DNA of 12,820 nucleotides from positions 1 to 12,820 of the forward strand of contig JBOHDE010000103.1 in the NCBI GenBank assembly GCA_050699035.1, read 5' to 3'. The notes under the pieces were generated by a model that was given only the letters and a program-made list of their open reading frames with translations, was not told the origin of the DNA and did no database searches. The position numbers were made by a program, and so were the translations under genes. Below, in pieces: positions 1 to 5,744 of the stretch. Positions within the stretch are counted from its first letter, which is position 1; each line of letters starts with the position of its first letter. The stretch is from WHTB01 sp050699035 (lineage in GTDB: Bacteria > Actinomycetota > Actinomycetes > Propionibacteriales > Nocardioidaceae).

Positions 1-836
1 CCGCCGCCCTTGTGGAACTCGCGCACATCGACCAGCACGACGTCGAACCCCCAGCCCTCCAGGATCCCGCGAACCCGGTCCGGGCAGGCCGGCATCAGCA
101 CCGTCCGGCCCACCACCACGGCGTTGGCGCAGAACGTCAACGCCTCCGCCTCGGTCAGCACCAGCGGGTCGCGCACCAGCGCCAGCACTGCCCGCGCGGA
201 CGCGTCGTCGAACGCCGCCGGGCAGACCAGTGCGCGGTCTCGGTCGAGCGGGCAGAACGCCAGGTCGAGGTGGTACATGCCGGGATGGGTGATCCGCAGG
301 CCGCGTACCCGTACCCCCAGCTCGGTCGCCACCGCCTTCAGGCCGAGCTCGTCAGTCCGCGGACCGAAGCCCACCACCAGCGCGTCACCAAAAGGGAACG
401 CGTCACCCGCCTCGAAGCGCGCACCGACGCCGTCGCGGCCGATGTACGACGGACCGAAGCCACGACTCGCGAACCAGCGCCGCGCCGACTCAGTCTCCAT
501 CCGCCGCTCCGTGAACCGCATGTGGGACAACACGGACCGCCGCGCGCCGCTCTCGAGCGCCACCGCCAGCCCGAGGTTCATCGCGTAGACCATGTCGGGG
601 GCGTTGGCACGCTGGTCCATCGACTCCACCGAGGCACCCGCGCCGACAAGGGCTGCAACCAGCCCGTCCCACTGCGCCCGGGCGAGCGTCGCGTCCGGCT
701 GGTCGGCGAGGTCCATATACGGGTTGATCCGGTAGTCCACTCGGAAGTGGTCCGGTCGCACCAGCAAGTAGCGGCGGCCCCACGCGAGCTCCGTCGGCGT
801 CGTGGACCTGGCCTTCTCGATCAACGTCTGCCCCAT
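1..836 (-). CDS. Amidinotransferase / dimethylargininase-family protein (3' end outside window)
   Basis: The leftward frame from ATG at 836 stays open to the window edge (278 full codons). It starts MGQTLIEKAR and a purine-rich GGAGG lies just upstream. Visible family marks are RYLLVRPDHFRVDYRINPY (about 22-40), an APDMVYAMNLGLA block (79-91) corresponding to the substrate-binding PDMVFTAN region, HLDLAFCPL (189-197) with the catalytic His, and HKGGG at the cut end (275-279). The catalytic Cys of this pentein fold normally follows that glycine run by a few residues and so lies outside the window. Family members hydrolyse methylated arginine to citrulline plus an amine (DDAH), deiminate arginine, or transfer amidino groups. 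The DDAH-like subgroup is the best match, but exact specificity cannot be read without the C-terminus. It is divergent from a GntR regulator and the shared gap holds a strong palindrome, so it is probably that regulator's target. An ornithine aminotransferase downstream would support arginine catabolism. Confidence 0.85.
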   Translation of the reverse strand, partial: MGQTLIEKARSTTPTELAWGRRYLLVRPDHFRVDYRINPYMDLADQPDATLARAQWDGLVAALVGAGASVESMDQRANAPDMVYAMNLGLAVALESGARRSVLSHMRFTERRMETESARRWFASRGFGPSYIGRDGVGARFEAGDAFPFGDALVVGFGPRTDELGLKAVATELGVRVRGLRITHPGMYHLDLAFCPLDRDRALVCPAAFDDASARAVLALVRDPLVLTEAEALTFCANAVVVGRTVLMPACPDRVRGILEGWGFDVVLVDVREFHKGG

Positions 837-853
837 CGCAGACCTCCGCTCGA

Positions 854-880
854 CTGTCGGATTGTTGGACAATCAGACAG
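854..880. promoter_or_regulatory. Near-perfect 27-bp palindrome, probable GntR/FCD operator
   Basis: The inner arms ATTGT (861-865) and ACAAT (869-873) flank TGG. The outer arms CTGTC (854-858) and GACAG (876-880) are also perfect. Only one of the 12 position pairs outside the 3-bp centre mismatches (859 against 875). The core fits the TNGTNNNACNA pattern known for FCD-type GntR repressors such as LldR and FadR. It sits 18 bp upstream of the amidinotransferase ATG on one side and 35 bp upstream of the GntR GTG on the other, so one bound dimer could control both divergent promoters. Binding is inferred from position and pattern. Confidence 0.8.
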
Positions 881-915
881 TATCAGGACTGCGCCAGACT
901 GGAGGCACGTAGCTG

Positions 916-1620
916 GTGATCGCTTGGGGACAGATGTACGAGACGTTGCAGTTCGAGCACTCCTCCACCGTCGAACGGGTGGTGGACGAGCTGCGCCGAG
1001 CCCTCTTCGACGGTGAGCTGGCGCCCGGTACGCCGTTGCGGGAGGTGGCCCTGGCGGACGCGATCGGCGTGTCCCGCAGCACCATCCGGGAGGCTCTCGG
1101 GACGCTCGTCGCCGAGGGCCTGGCGGTGCGTCAGCCCAACCGCGGCGTCGCGGTCAACAGCCTCAAGGCCGCCGACGTACGCGACGTGGGCAAGGCCCGG
1201 GCCGCGCTGGAGACGGCCGGCGTGCAGGCCTGGCCCACCGCCCGCGCCAGCGACAAGGACGCGCTCCGTCGCGCCTTCGCCGACTACACCCGAGCCGCCG
1301 AGAGCGGGACCAACTCGTCCGACCTGACCGCCGCCCACCTTGGCGTCCACCGCGCCCTGGTGGGTCTGACCGGCAGCGAGCGGCTGCTCGCGATGGCCGA
1401 CGCACTCGCCGCCGAGGTCCGGCTCGCGCTGGCCCACGTCGCCCGCGTACGCCGCAACTCCGGTGAGCAGGTCGCCGCCCACCGGTCCCTGCTCACGCTG
1501 CTCGAGAGCGGCGACGTCGAGGCGGCCGTCGCCGAGCTCCGCGACCACCTGTCCCATGCCGAGACCTCGATGCTCGAGGCAATCAAGCGACCCCGCCGCC
1601 GGAAGGCCGAAGCCCGATGA
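916..1620 (+). CDS. GntR-family transcriptional regulator, FCD subfamily
   Basis: This 234-residue protein has an N-terminal winged helix (about 17-80) with the characteristic ELAPGTPLREVALADAIGVS and RSTIREALGTLVAEGL segments. An all-helical FCD ligand domain follows (about 86-222), including HLGVHRALVGL (141-151) and AAHRSLLTLLESGD (187-200), whose histidines usually hold a metal and the effector. The FCD domain usually binds small carboxylic acids. The GTG start at 916 has GGAGG ten bases upstream. An in-frame ATG at 934 would give a 228-residue protein and fits the usual short N-terminus equally well, but its GGGGA is only three bases away. The palindrome at 854-880 is its likely binding site and the divergent amidinotransferase its likely target. 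Its stop overlaps the next start (ATGA), making it the first gene of a four-gene unit. Confidence 0.93.
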   Translation: MIAWGQMYETLQFEHSSTVERVVDELRRALFDGELAPGTPLREVALADAIGVSRSTIREALGTLVAEGLAVRQPNRGVAVNSLKAADVRDVGKARAALETAGVQAWPTARASDKDALRRAFADYTRAAESGTNSSDLTAAHLGVHRALVGLTGSERLLAMADALAAEVRLALAHVARVRRNSGEQVAAHRSLLTLLESGDVEAAVAELRDHLSHAETSMLEAIKRPRRRKAEAR

Positions 1621-1991
1621 CCCTGCTGATCACCCTCGTCGTCAACGCGCTTGCGCTGGCGGCTGCCGCCTGGCTGTTCCAGGGCATCTCGCTGACCGGA
1701 GCCGAGACCAGTGACCGGGTACTGACCCTGGTCATCGTGGCGGCGATCTTCGGCGTGGTGAACGCCATCGTTCGGCCGGTCGTCAAGGTGCTGTCGTTGC
1801 CGCTGTACGTCCTCACGTTGGGCCTCGTCGCGTTCGTGATCAACGCGCTGATGCTGATGCTCACGTCGTGGATCTGTGGCCTGCTCGACGTCGGGTTCGT
1901 CGTCGAGGGCTTCTGGACCGCGCTCGGCGGTGCCCTGGTGGTCTCGGTCGTCGGCATGCTGCTCGGCTCCGTACTCCCGGACAAGGACTGA
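1617..1991 (+). CDS. Phage-holin-4 / YvlD-like small membrane protein
   Basis: This 124-residue protein is almost entirely hydrophobic, with four predicted membrane helices at about 2-21, 36-53, 61-86 and 100-120. The pattern FGVVNAIVRPVVKVLSLPLYVLTLGLVAFVINALML (45-80) is the conserved heart of the family named Phage_holin_4_2 (mycobacterial-phage holin IV superfamily, DUF360). Most chromosomal members are not lysis proteins: they occur widely in bacteria, often near envelope-stress genes, and have no settled function. The ATG overlaps the GntR stop and a GGAAGG lies ten bases upstream, so translation is probably coupled. The following gene starts only six bases after its stop. No endolysin or other phage gene is nearby, so a prophage role is unlikely. 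Confidence 0.88.
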   Translation: MTLLITLVVNALALAAAAWLFQGISLTGAETSDRVLTLVIVAAIFGVVNAIVRPVVKVLSLPLYVLTLGLVAFVINALMLMLTSWICGLLDVGFVVEGFWTALGGALVVSVVGMLLGSVLPDKD

Positions 1992-1997
1992 GCCGCG

Positions 1998-2531
1998 ATG
2001 TCCGACCACTACGCGTTGCCAGCGGCCCGCAACGATCACCGCTACCGGATCGGCGTCGTCTGCCTCGGCAACATCTGCCGCTCCCCCATCGCCGACGCCG
2101 TGCTGCGCGACAAGATCGAGCGAGCCGGCCTCGCGGACCTGGTCGAGGTCGACTCGGCCGGCACCGGCGACTGGCACCTCGGCCACCCGATGGACCGGCG
2201 CGCCGCCGCTGTACTCGCGACGTCGGGCTACGACAGCTCGCGACACCGGGCCCAGCAGTTCACCGCGCGCTGGTATGCCGACCACGACCTGCTGCTCGCG
2301 ATGGACGCCAGCAACCTGCGTGGTGTGCAGGCGCTGGCGCCCGACCCCGAGACCGCCGCCGAACGGACCCGGATGTTCCGTGAGTTCGACCCGTGGGCGA
2401 CCGAGGACGACCGCGAGGTGCCGGACCCCTACTACGACAACGGCGACGGTTTCGCACTGGTGTTGGCGATGATCGAGCGGACGGCCGACGAGCTCACCCA
2501 TCAACTGCAGGAGCATCTCCGCCCGGAGTGA
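1998..2531 (+). CDS. Low-molecular-weight protein tyrosine phosphatase
   Basis: This 177-residue cytoplasmic enzyme carries the signature CLGNICRS (22-29), with nucleophile Cys22 and phosphate-binding Arg28 in the CX5R loop near the N-terminus as in all LMW-PTPs. DSAGTGDWHLGHPMD (52-66) is the following conserved strand and substrate loop. VPDPYY (141-146) supplies the general acid Asp143 and the two tyrosines typical of the family. It is slightly longer than the usual ~155-160 residues because of a short N-terminal extension and an insert around 117-138. The family removes phosphate from phosphotyrosine, and some bacterial members act on small-molecule or sugar phosphates. It sits directly before a fructosamine-3-kinase-like gene (16-bp gap). 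Members of that kinase family in bacteria are known to pair with LMW-PTP genes, the phosphatase being active on ketosamine-5-phosphates. That role is plausible here but unproven. Confidence 0.95.
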   Translation: MSDHYALPAARNDHRYRIGVVCLGNICRSPIADAVLRDKIERAGLADLVEVDSAGTGDWHLGHPMDRRAAAVLATSGYDSSRHRAQQFTARWYADHDLLLAMDASNLRGVQALAPDPETAAERTRMFREFDPWATEDDREVPDPYYDNGDGFALVLAMIERTADELTHQLQEHLRPE

Positions 2532-2547
2532 GGGGTACGGTCATGCC

Positions 2548-3432
2548 ATGGCACGGATGGGAACAATTGCGACACGCGCCGAGGCTCTCCTCGACACTGC
2601 GGTGGTCGCCACCACGCCCGTCGCCGGCGGCGACATCTGCACCGCCACCCGGTTGCGCCTCTCAGACGGCCGGTCCGCGCTGATCAAGACCCGGCCCCAT
2701 GCACCACCGACCTTCTTCGAGGCGGAGGGGCGTGGACTGCGCTGGCTGCGCGCTGCGGAGGGTGCCGCCGTGCCCGAGGTGCTGGCCTGCGCAGAGGACT
2801 GCCTGGTGATCAGCTGGGTCGAGCCCGGACGCCCCAACCCGGAGGCGGCCGAGGCGTTCGGCCGCGGGCTGGCGGCGACCCACGCCGCGGGTGCGGAGTC
2901 CTACGGCGCCACCGCGGACGGCTTCATCGGCAAGCTTCCGCTGTCCAACCAGCCGGCCGACACCTGGCCCGAGTTCTTCGCCACCAGGCGCGTCCTGCCG
3001 TACCTCAAGGCCGCTCGCGACCGTGACGCGGTGACCGACGTTGCCGCCGCCGCGATCGAGCAGGTCCTGCGCCGTCTCGACGAGTTCGCCGGACCGGCCG
3101 AGCCGCCGGCCCGGATCCATGGCGACCTGTGGTCGGGCAACGTGCTGTGGAGCACCGACGGGGGTGTGTGGCTCGTCGACCCCGCAGCGCACGGCGGACA
3201 CCGGGAGACCGACCTGGCGATGCTCGGGCTGTTCGGCACGCCGCAGCTGTCCCGCATCCTCGATGCGTACGACGAGGCCGGGTCACTGGCCGACGGCTGG
3301 CGCGAGCGCGCGCCGCTGCACCAGCTGCACCCGCTGCTCGTGCATGCGGCGCTGTTCGGCGGCAGCTACGGCGTGCGGGCCGGTGACGCCGCCCGCTCCC
3401 TGCTCGACGGCACCGCCGGCGACACCGACTGA
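2548..3432 (+). CDS. Fructosamine/ribulosamine-3-kinase family protein
   Basis: This 294-residue protein has the aminoglycoside-phosphotransferase-like kinase fold of the fructosamine kinase family. A probable ATP-binding Lys is at 47 (SALIKTRP), with Glu60 as its partner. The catalytic loop IHGDLWSGNVLW (190-201) contains Asp193 and Asn198, and the metal-binding aspartate is in VDPAAHGGHRETDLAML (210-226). The HGDLWSGN and DPA..GHRE.DLAM signatures separate it from ordinary aminoglycoside kinases. Length equals the family norm. These enzymes phosphorylate the sugar on glycated lysines at O-3, which then leaves spontaneously and restores the protein; bacterial members mostly prefer ribulosamines and erythrulosamines. 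An alternative start is ATG 2557. It is the last gene of the GntR operon and a hairpin follows seven bases after the stop. Confidence 0.9.
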   Translation: MARMGTIATRAEALLDTAVVATTPVAGGDICTATRLRLSDGRSALIKTRPHAPPTFFEAEGRGLRWLRAAEGAAVPEVLACAEDCLVISWVEPGRPNPEAAEAFGRGLAATHAAGAESYGATADGFIGKLPLSNQPADTWPEFFATRRVLPYLKAARDRDAVTDVAAAAIEQVLRRLDEFAGPAEPPARIHGDLWSGNVLWSTDGGVWLVDPAAHGGHRETDLAMLGLFGTPQLSRILDAYDEAGSLADGWRERAPLHQLHPLLVHAALFGGSYGVRAGDAARSLLDGTAGDTD

Positions 3433-3438
3433 CCGACG

Positions 3439-3480
3439 TGTCAGACAGTTCGTGCGCTCCGGCGCACGTACTGTCTGACA
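3439..3480 (+). terminator. Long hairpin after the fructosamine-kinase gene
   Basis: The arms TGTCAGACAGT...CGTGCGC and GCGCACG...ACTGTCTGACA form a 19-bp stem with one T-T mismatch and a 4-nt TCCG loop. It begins seven bases after the upstream stop codon and lies before the promoter of the next operon. No clear U-tract follows (GGTTTGCTC), so it would be a U-less terminator of the kind common in actinobacteria. The stem ends contain TGTCAGACA and TGTCTGACA, which also resemble the GntR/FCD operator core (TGTNNNACA), so a dual role as protein-binding site is possible. Confidence 0.7.
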
Positions 3481-3486
3481 GGTTTG

Positions 3487-3524
3487 CTCAGGAATGTCTC
3501 AGGTCGCGGTGGCAGTCTTGTCCC
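3487..3524 (+). promoter_or_regulatory. Probable autoregulated promoter of the response-regulator gene
   Basis: Two direct repeats CTCAGG (3487-3492 and 3498-3503) are 11 bp apart. They are followed 21 bases later by the ATG, with a CAGTCT -10-like element about 12 bases before it and no Shine-Dalgarno, suggesting a leaderless transcript. The same arrangement with the same spacing occurs before the protease gene (5706-5744). Direct repeats on one helical face overlapping the -35 region are typical of OmpR-type activators. MprA is known to bind upstream of mprA and pepD in mycobacteria; that this motif is its site here is inference. Confidence 0.65.
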
Positions 3525-4214
3525 ATGCGGATCCTGGTGGTGGACGACGACCCGGCGGTGCGGGAGTCGCTGCGACGCTCGTTGCAGTTCAACGACTACA
3601 GCGTCGCGCTGGCGGCCGACGGGGCCGAGGCGCTGGCCCGGATCGCCGCGGAGCCGCCCGACGCCCTGGTGATCGACGTGATGATGCCGCGCCTCGACGG
3701 GCTCGAGACGACCCGCGCCCTGCGCTCGGCCGGCAACGACGTGCCCATCCTCGTACTCACCGCCCGGGACGCCATCAGCGACCGGGTGGACGGACTCGAC
3801 GCCGGAGCCGACGACTACCTCACCAAGCCCTTCGCTCTGGACGAGCTGCTCGCCCGGCTGCGCGCCCTGCTGCGCCGGCATGTGCCGCTGTCGGCCGAGC
3901 AGACCGTGCAGACGCTGACATTCGCCGACCTGTCGTTCAACCCCGCCACTCGGGAGGTGCGGCGAGGTGAGCGACCCATCTCCCTGACCCGGACCGAGTT
4001 CTCGCTGCTGGAGCTGTTCTTGCGGCGGCCGCGCCACGTGCTCGACCGCGCGTACATCCTCGAGGAGGTCTGGGGGTACGACTTCCCCACGACCGCCAAC
4101 TCCCTCGAGGTCTACATGGGCTACCTGCGCCGCAAGACCGAGGCGGCCGAGGAGCCGCGGCTGCTGCACACCGTGCGGGGCGTCGGGTACGTCCTCCGGG
4201 AGTCCGCGCCGTGA
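3525..4214 (+). CDS. mprA: OmpR-family response regulator, MprA-like
   Basis: This 229-residue protein starts at the ATG of MRILVVDDDP; the longer open frame back to 3438 would read through the hairpin and repeats and is not used. The receiver domain (1-115) has acidic pocket residues Asp8/Asp9, phospho-acceptor Asp51 in DVMMPRLDGLE, Thr79 and Lys101 in KPFALDEL. The C-terminal winged helix (about 128-226) includes REVRRGERPISLTRTEFSLL, the recognition region HVLDRAYILEEVWGYDF and the ending HTVRGVGYVLRE. It follows the sequence pattern of mycobacterial MprA closely along its whole length. MprA with MprB senses envelope stress and activates the pepD protease and stress sigma-factor genes. Here the partner kinase begins inside its stop codon (GTGA overlap) and a protease follows the kinase, reproducing the mprA-mprB-pepD order. 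Confidence 0.93.
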   Translation: MRILVVDDDPAVRESLRRSLQFNDYSVALAADGAEALARIAAEPPDALVIDVMMPRLDGLETTRALRSAGNDVPILVLTARDAISDRVDGLDAGADDYLTKPFALDELLARLRALLRRHVPLSAEQTVQTLTFADLSFNPATREVRRGERPISLTRTEFSLLELFLRRPRHVLDRAYILEEVWGYDFPTTANSLEVYMGYLRRKTEAAEEPRLLHTVRGVGYVLRESAP

Positions 4215-5623
4215 TCGGGTCCGGGTCGACCACCGGGCGGATGACACTGGCCCGGCGGGTCACCCTGCTGACCTCGGCCGCGGTCGGCGTCGCGGTCGCG
4301 GCGACCAGCATGGCGGCGTTCTTCACCATGCGCCACCAGCTGCTGGACTCGGTCGACCAGACCGTGACGACGCGCGCCAAGGCGAGTGTCGAGCCGCTGG
4401 TCCGCAACGAGCGGCTGCTGATCAAGAACGAAGCGCCAGGCGGTCTCCTCGGCGGTGGGGACATCTGCGCCGAAGTACGCAACCCCGAGGGCGTGCGCAC
4501 CGACTTCGGACCGGAGGGGTGTGACCTCCGCAGCGGTGGACCCGAGGCGGAGGTGGCGCGCGGCGAGCGGCCAGACGTGGTGCGGACGGTGTCCAGCACC
4601 AACGGCAACTTCCGGATCGCGACCGTCCCGCTGCCCGGTGGCGGCGCGTTCTCGTACGCCCAGTCGTTGCGACCGACCGAGAACGTACTCGGCCAGCTGA
4701 GCTGGATCACCTTGCTGGTCGGCGGAATCGGCGCGATCGTCGCCGGCCTGGCCGGCATGGCGGTGGCCCGCTCCAGTCTGGGTCCGGTCCGGCGGCTGAC
4801 CGAGCGCGCCGAGGAGATCGCCCGCACCGACCAGCTGCGCCCGATCGACGTGACCGGTGACGACGAGATCGCGCGGCTCTCGGTCGCGTTCAACGGCATG
4901 CTGGCGGCCGTGTCCGCGTCCCGCGACCGGCAGCGGCAGCTGATCGCCGACGCCGGGCACGAGCTCCGTACTCCGCTCACCTCCATGCGCACCAACCTGG
5001 ACCTGATGGCCCAGGCCGAGCAGCGCGGCGGGCTCGGCGCCGAGGCTCGCGCCGAGCTGCTCCGCGACCTGCGCGCGCAAGCCGAGGAGCTGACCACGCT
5101 CGTGCAGGACGTCGTCGAGCTGGCCCGCGACGAGCCGATCACCCGTGACCCCGAGACGGTAGACCTCGCCGAGATCGTGGACCGGGCGGTCGAGCGGATC
5201 CGTCGACGTGCCGGCCGGGTTCGGTTCGACGTACGGACCGCGCCGTGGCCGGTGGTCGGAGAGCCGCAGTCGCTCGAACGTGCCGTCGTCAACCTGCTCG
5301 ACAACGCGGTGAAGTGGAGCCCGGAGGACGGCATCGTGACGGTGCGGCTGTCGAACGGCCTGCTCGACGTGTACGACCAGGGGCCCGGCATCCCGGCGGC
5401 CGACCTGCCGCACGTGTTCGAGCGCTTCTATCGTGCCGCCGACGCGCGCAGCATGTCGGGGTCCGGCCTCGGGCTGGCCATCGTGGCGCAGGCGGCGGCG
5501 CGGCACGGCGGCGAGGTGCTGGCCGGCACGGCTCCCGGTGGCGGCGCGGCCTTCCGGCTGCTGATCCCCCGCGCGCCCTCCGACGTACCCACGTCCTCGC
5601 CAGCGGCGACCCCCGCCCGCTGA
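4211..5623 (+). CDS. mprB: Membrane sensor histidine kinase, MprB-like
   Basis: This 470-residue protein starts at a GTG overlapping the regulator's TGA, with GGGAG eight bases upstream; ATG 4241 is an alternative. Order of parts: TM1 (about 17-39), an extracytoplasmic sensor domain (about 40-164), TM2 (165-187), HAMP (about 188-240), dimerisation helix with phospho-acceptor His250 in DAGHELRTPLTSMR, then the ATPase domain with N-box NLLDNAVKWSP (361-371), G1 DQGPGIP (389-395) and G2 GSGLGLAIV (417-425). Length and layout match MprB. It should phosphorylate the adjacent regulator in response to envelope stress. The sensor domain contains exactly two cysteines (Cys86 and Cys104), which could form a disulfide outside the membrane. 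The C-terminal tail (about 454-470) is low-complexity Pro/Ser/Ala. The stop codon is part of a long hairpin. Confidence 0.93.
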   Translation: MIGSGSTTGRMTLARRVTLLTSAAVGVAVAATSMAAFFTMRHQLLDSVDQTVTTRAKASVEPLVRNERLLIKNEAPGGLLGGGDICAEVRNPEGVRTDFGPEGCDLRSGGPEAEVARGERPDVVRTVSSTNGNFRIATVPLPGGGAFSYAQSLRPTENVLGQLSWITLLVGGIGAIVAGLAGMAVARSSLGPVRRLTERAEEIARTDQLRPIDVTGDDEIARLSVAFNGMLAAVSASRDRQRQLIADAGHELRTPLTSMRTNLDLMAQAEQRGGLGAEARAELLRDLRAQAEELTTLVQDVVELARDEPITRDPETVDLAEIVDRAVERIRRRAGRVRFDVRTAPWPVVGEPQSLERAVVNLLDNAVKWSPEDGIVTVRLSNGLLDVYDQGPGIPAADLPHVFERFYRAADARSMSGSGLGLAIVAQAAARHGGEVLAGTAPGGGAAFRLLIPRAPSDVPTSSPAATPAR

Positions 5624-5677
5624 CCGTGACGTTTCCGACGCGACACGCCGGCGTGTCTGTCGAAAACGTCACGGTCA
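5621..5677 (+). terminator. Long imperfect hairpin between kinase and protease genes
   Basis: The arms TGACCGTGACGTTT (5621-5634) and AAACGTCACGGTCA (5664-5677) are exactly complementary. The structure continues through one mismatch, CGAC/GTCG and a small bulge into a perfect 16-bp inner palindrome, GACACGCCGGCGTGTC (5642-5657). The kinase stop codon is the first three bases. No U-tract follows. It likely limits read-through from the regulator operon into the protease gene, which has its own promoter immediately after. Confidence 0.7.
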
Positions 5678-5705
5678 CCAGGTCTTGGAAAGGTCACGGC
5701 GCCAT

Positions 5706-5744
5706 CTCAGCCGGCTCTCAGGTTGGCCGTGCAGACTTGGTCCC
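5706..5744 (+). promoter_or_regulatory. Probable response-regulator-dependent promoter of the protease gene
   Basis: The repeats CTCAGC (5706-5711) and CTCAGG (5717-5722) are 11 bp apart, and a shared stretch reading GCAG-n-CTTG-n-TCCC runs up to the ATG at 5745. The mprA-like gene has the same sequence with the same repeat spacing and one base less to the ATG. No Shine-Dalgarno is evident and a CAGACT element lies about 13 bases before the ATG, so transcription may start at the ATG. Shared regulation by the upstream response regulator is inferred from this similarity. Confidence 0.65.

Noticed and set aside
12..1016. Rightward open frame opposite the amidinotransferase gene
   Set aside because: Arg/His/Pro-rich, antisense to a clear enzyme gene and crossing the divergent regulatory gap.
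1617..1991. Holin annotation as sign of a prophage or lysis cassette
   Set aside because: No endolysin, spanin or other phage gene is nearby. The gene is coupled to a chromosomal regulator and the family is widespread outside phages.
3438..3524. Extended start of the response-regulator frame at 3438
   Set aside because: It would include the hairpin and direct repeats. The family starts at MRILVVDDDP, encoded from 3525.
3937..5391. Long leftward open frames opposite the sensor kinase (3937-5391 and 4121-5506)
   Set aside because: Low-complexity Arg/Ser/Thr or Gly/Arg composition, no motif, fully antisense to a kinase with all conserved boxes intact.
5685..5744. Extended start of the protease frame at 5685
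   Set aside because: It would translate through the conserved promoter repeats. The ATG at 5745 begins the usual hydrophilic N-terminus and matches the arrangement before the regulator gene.
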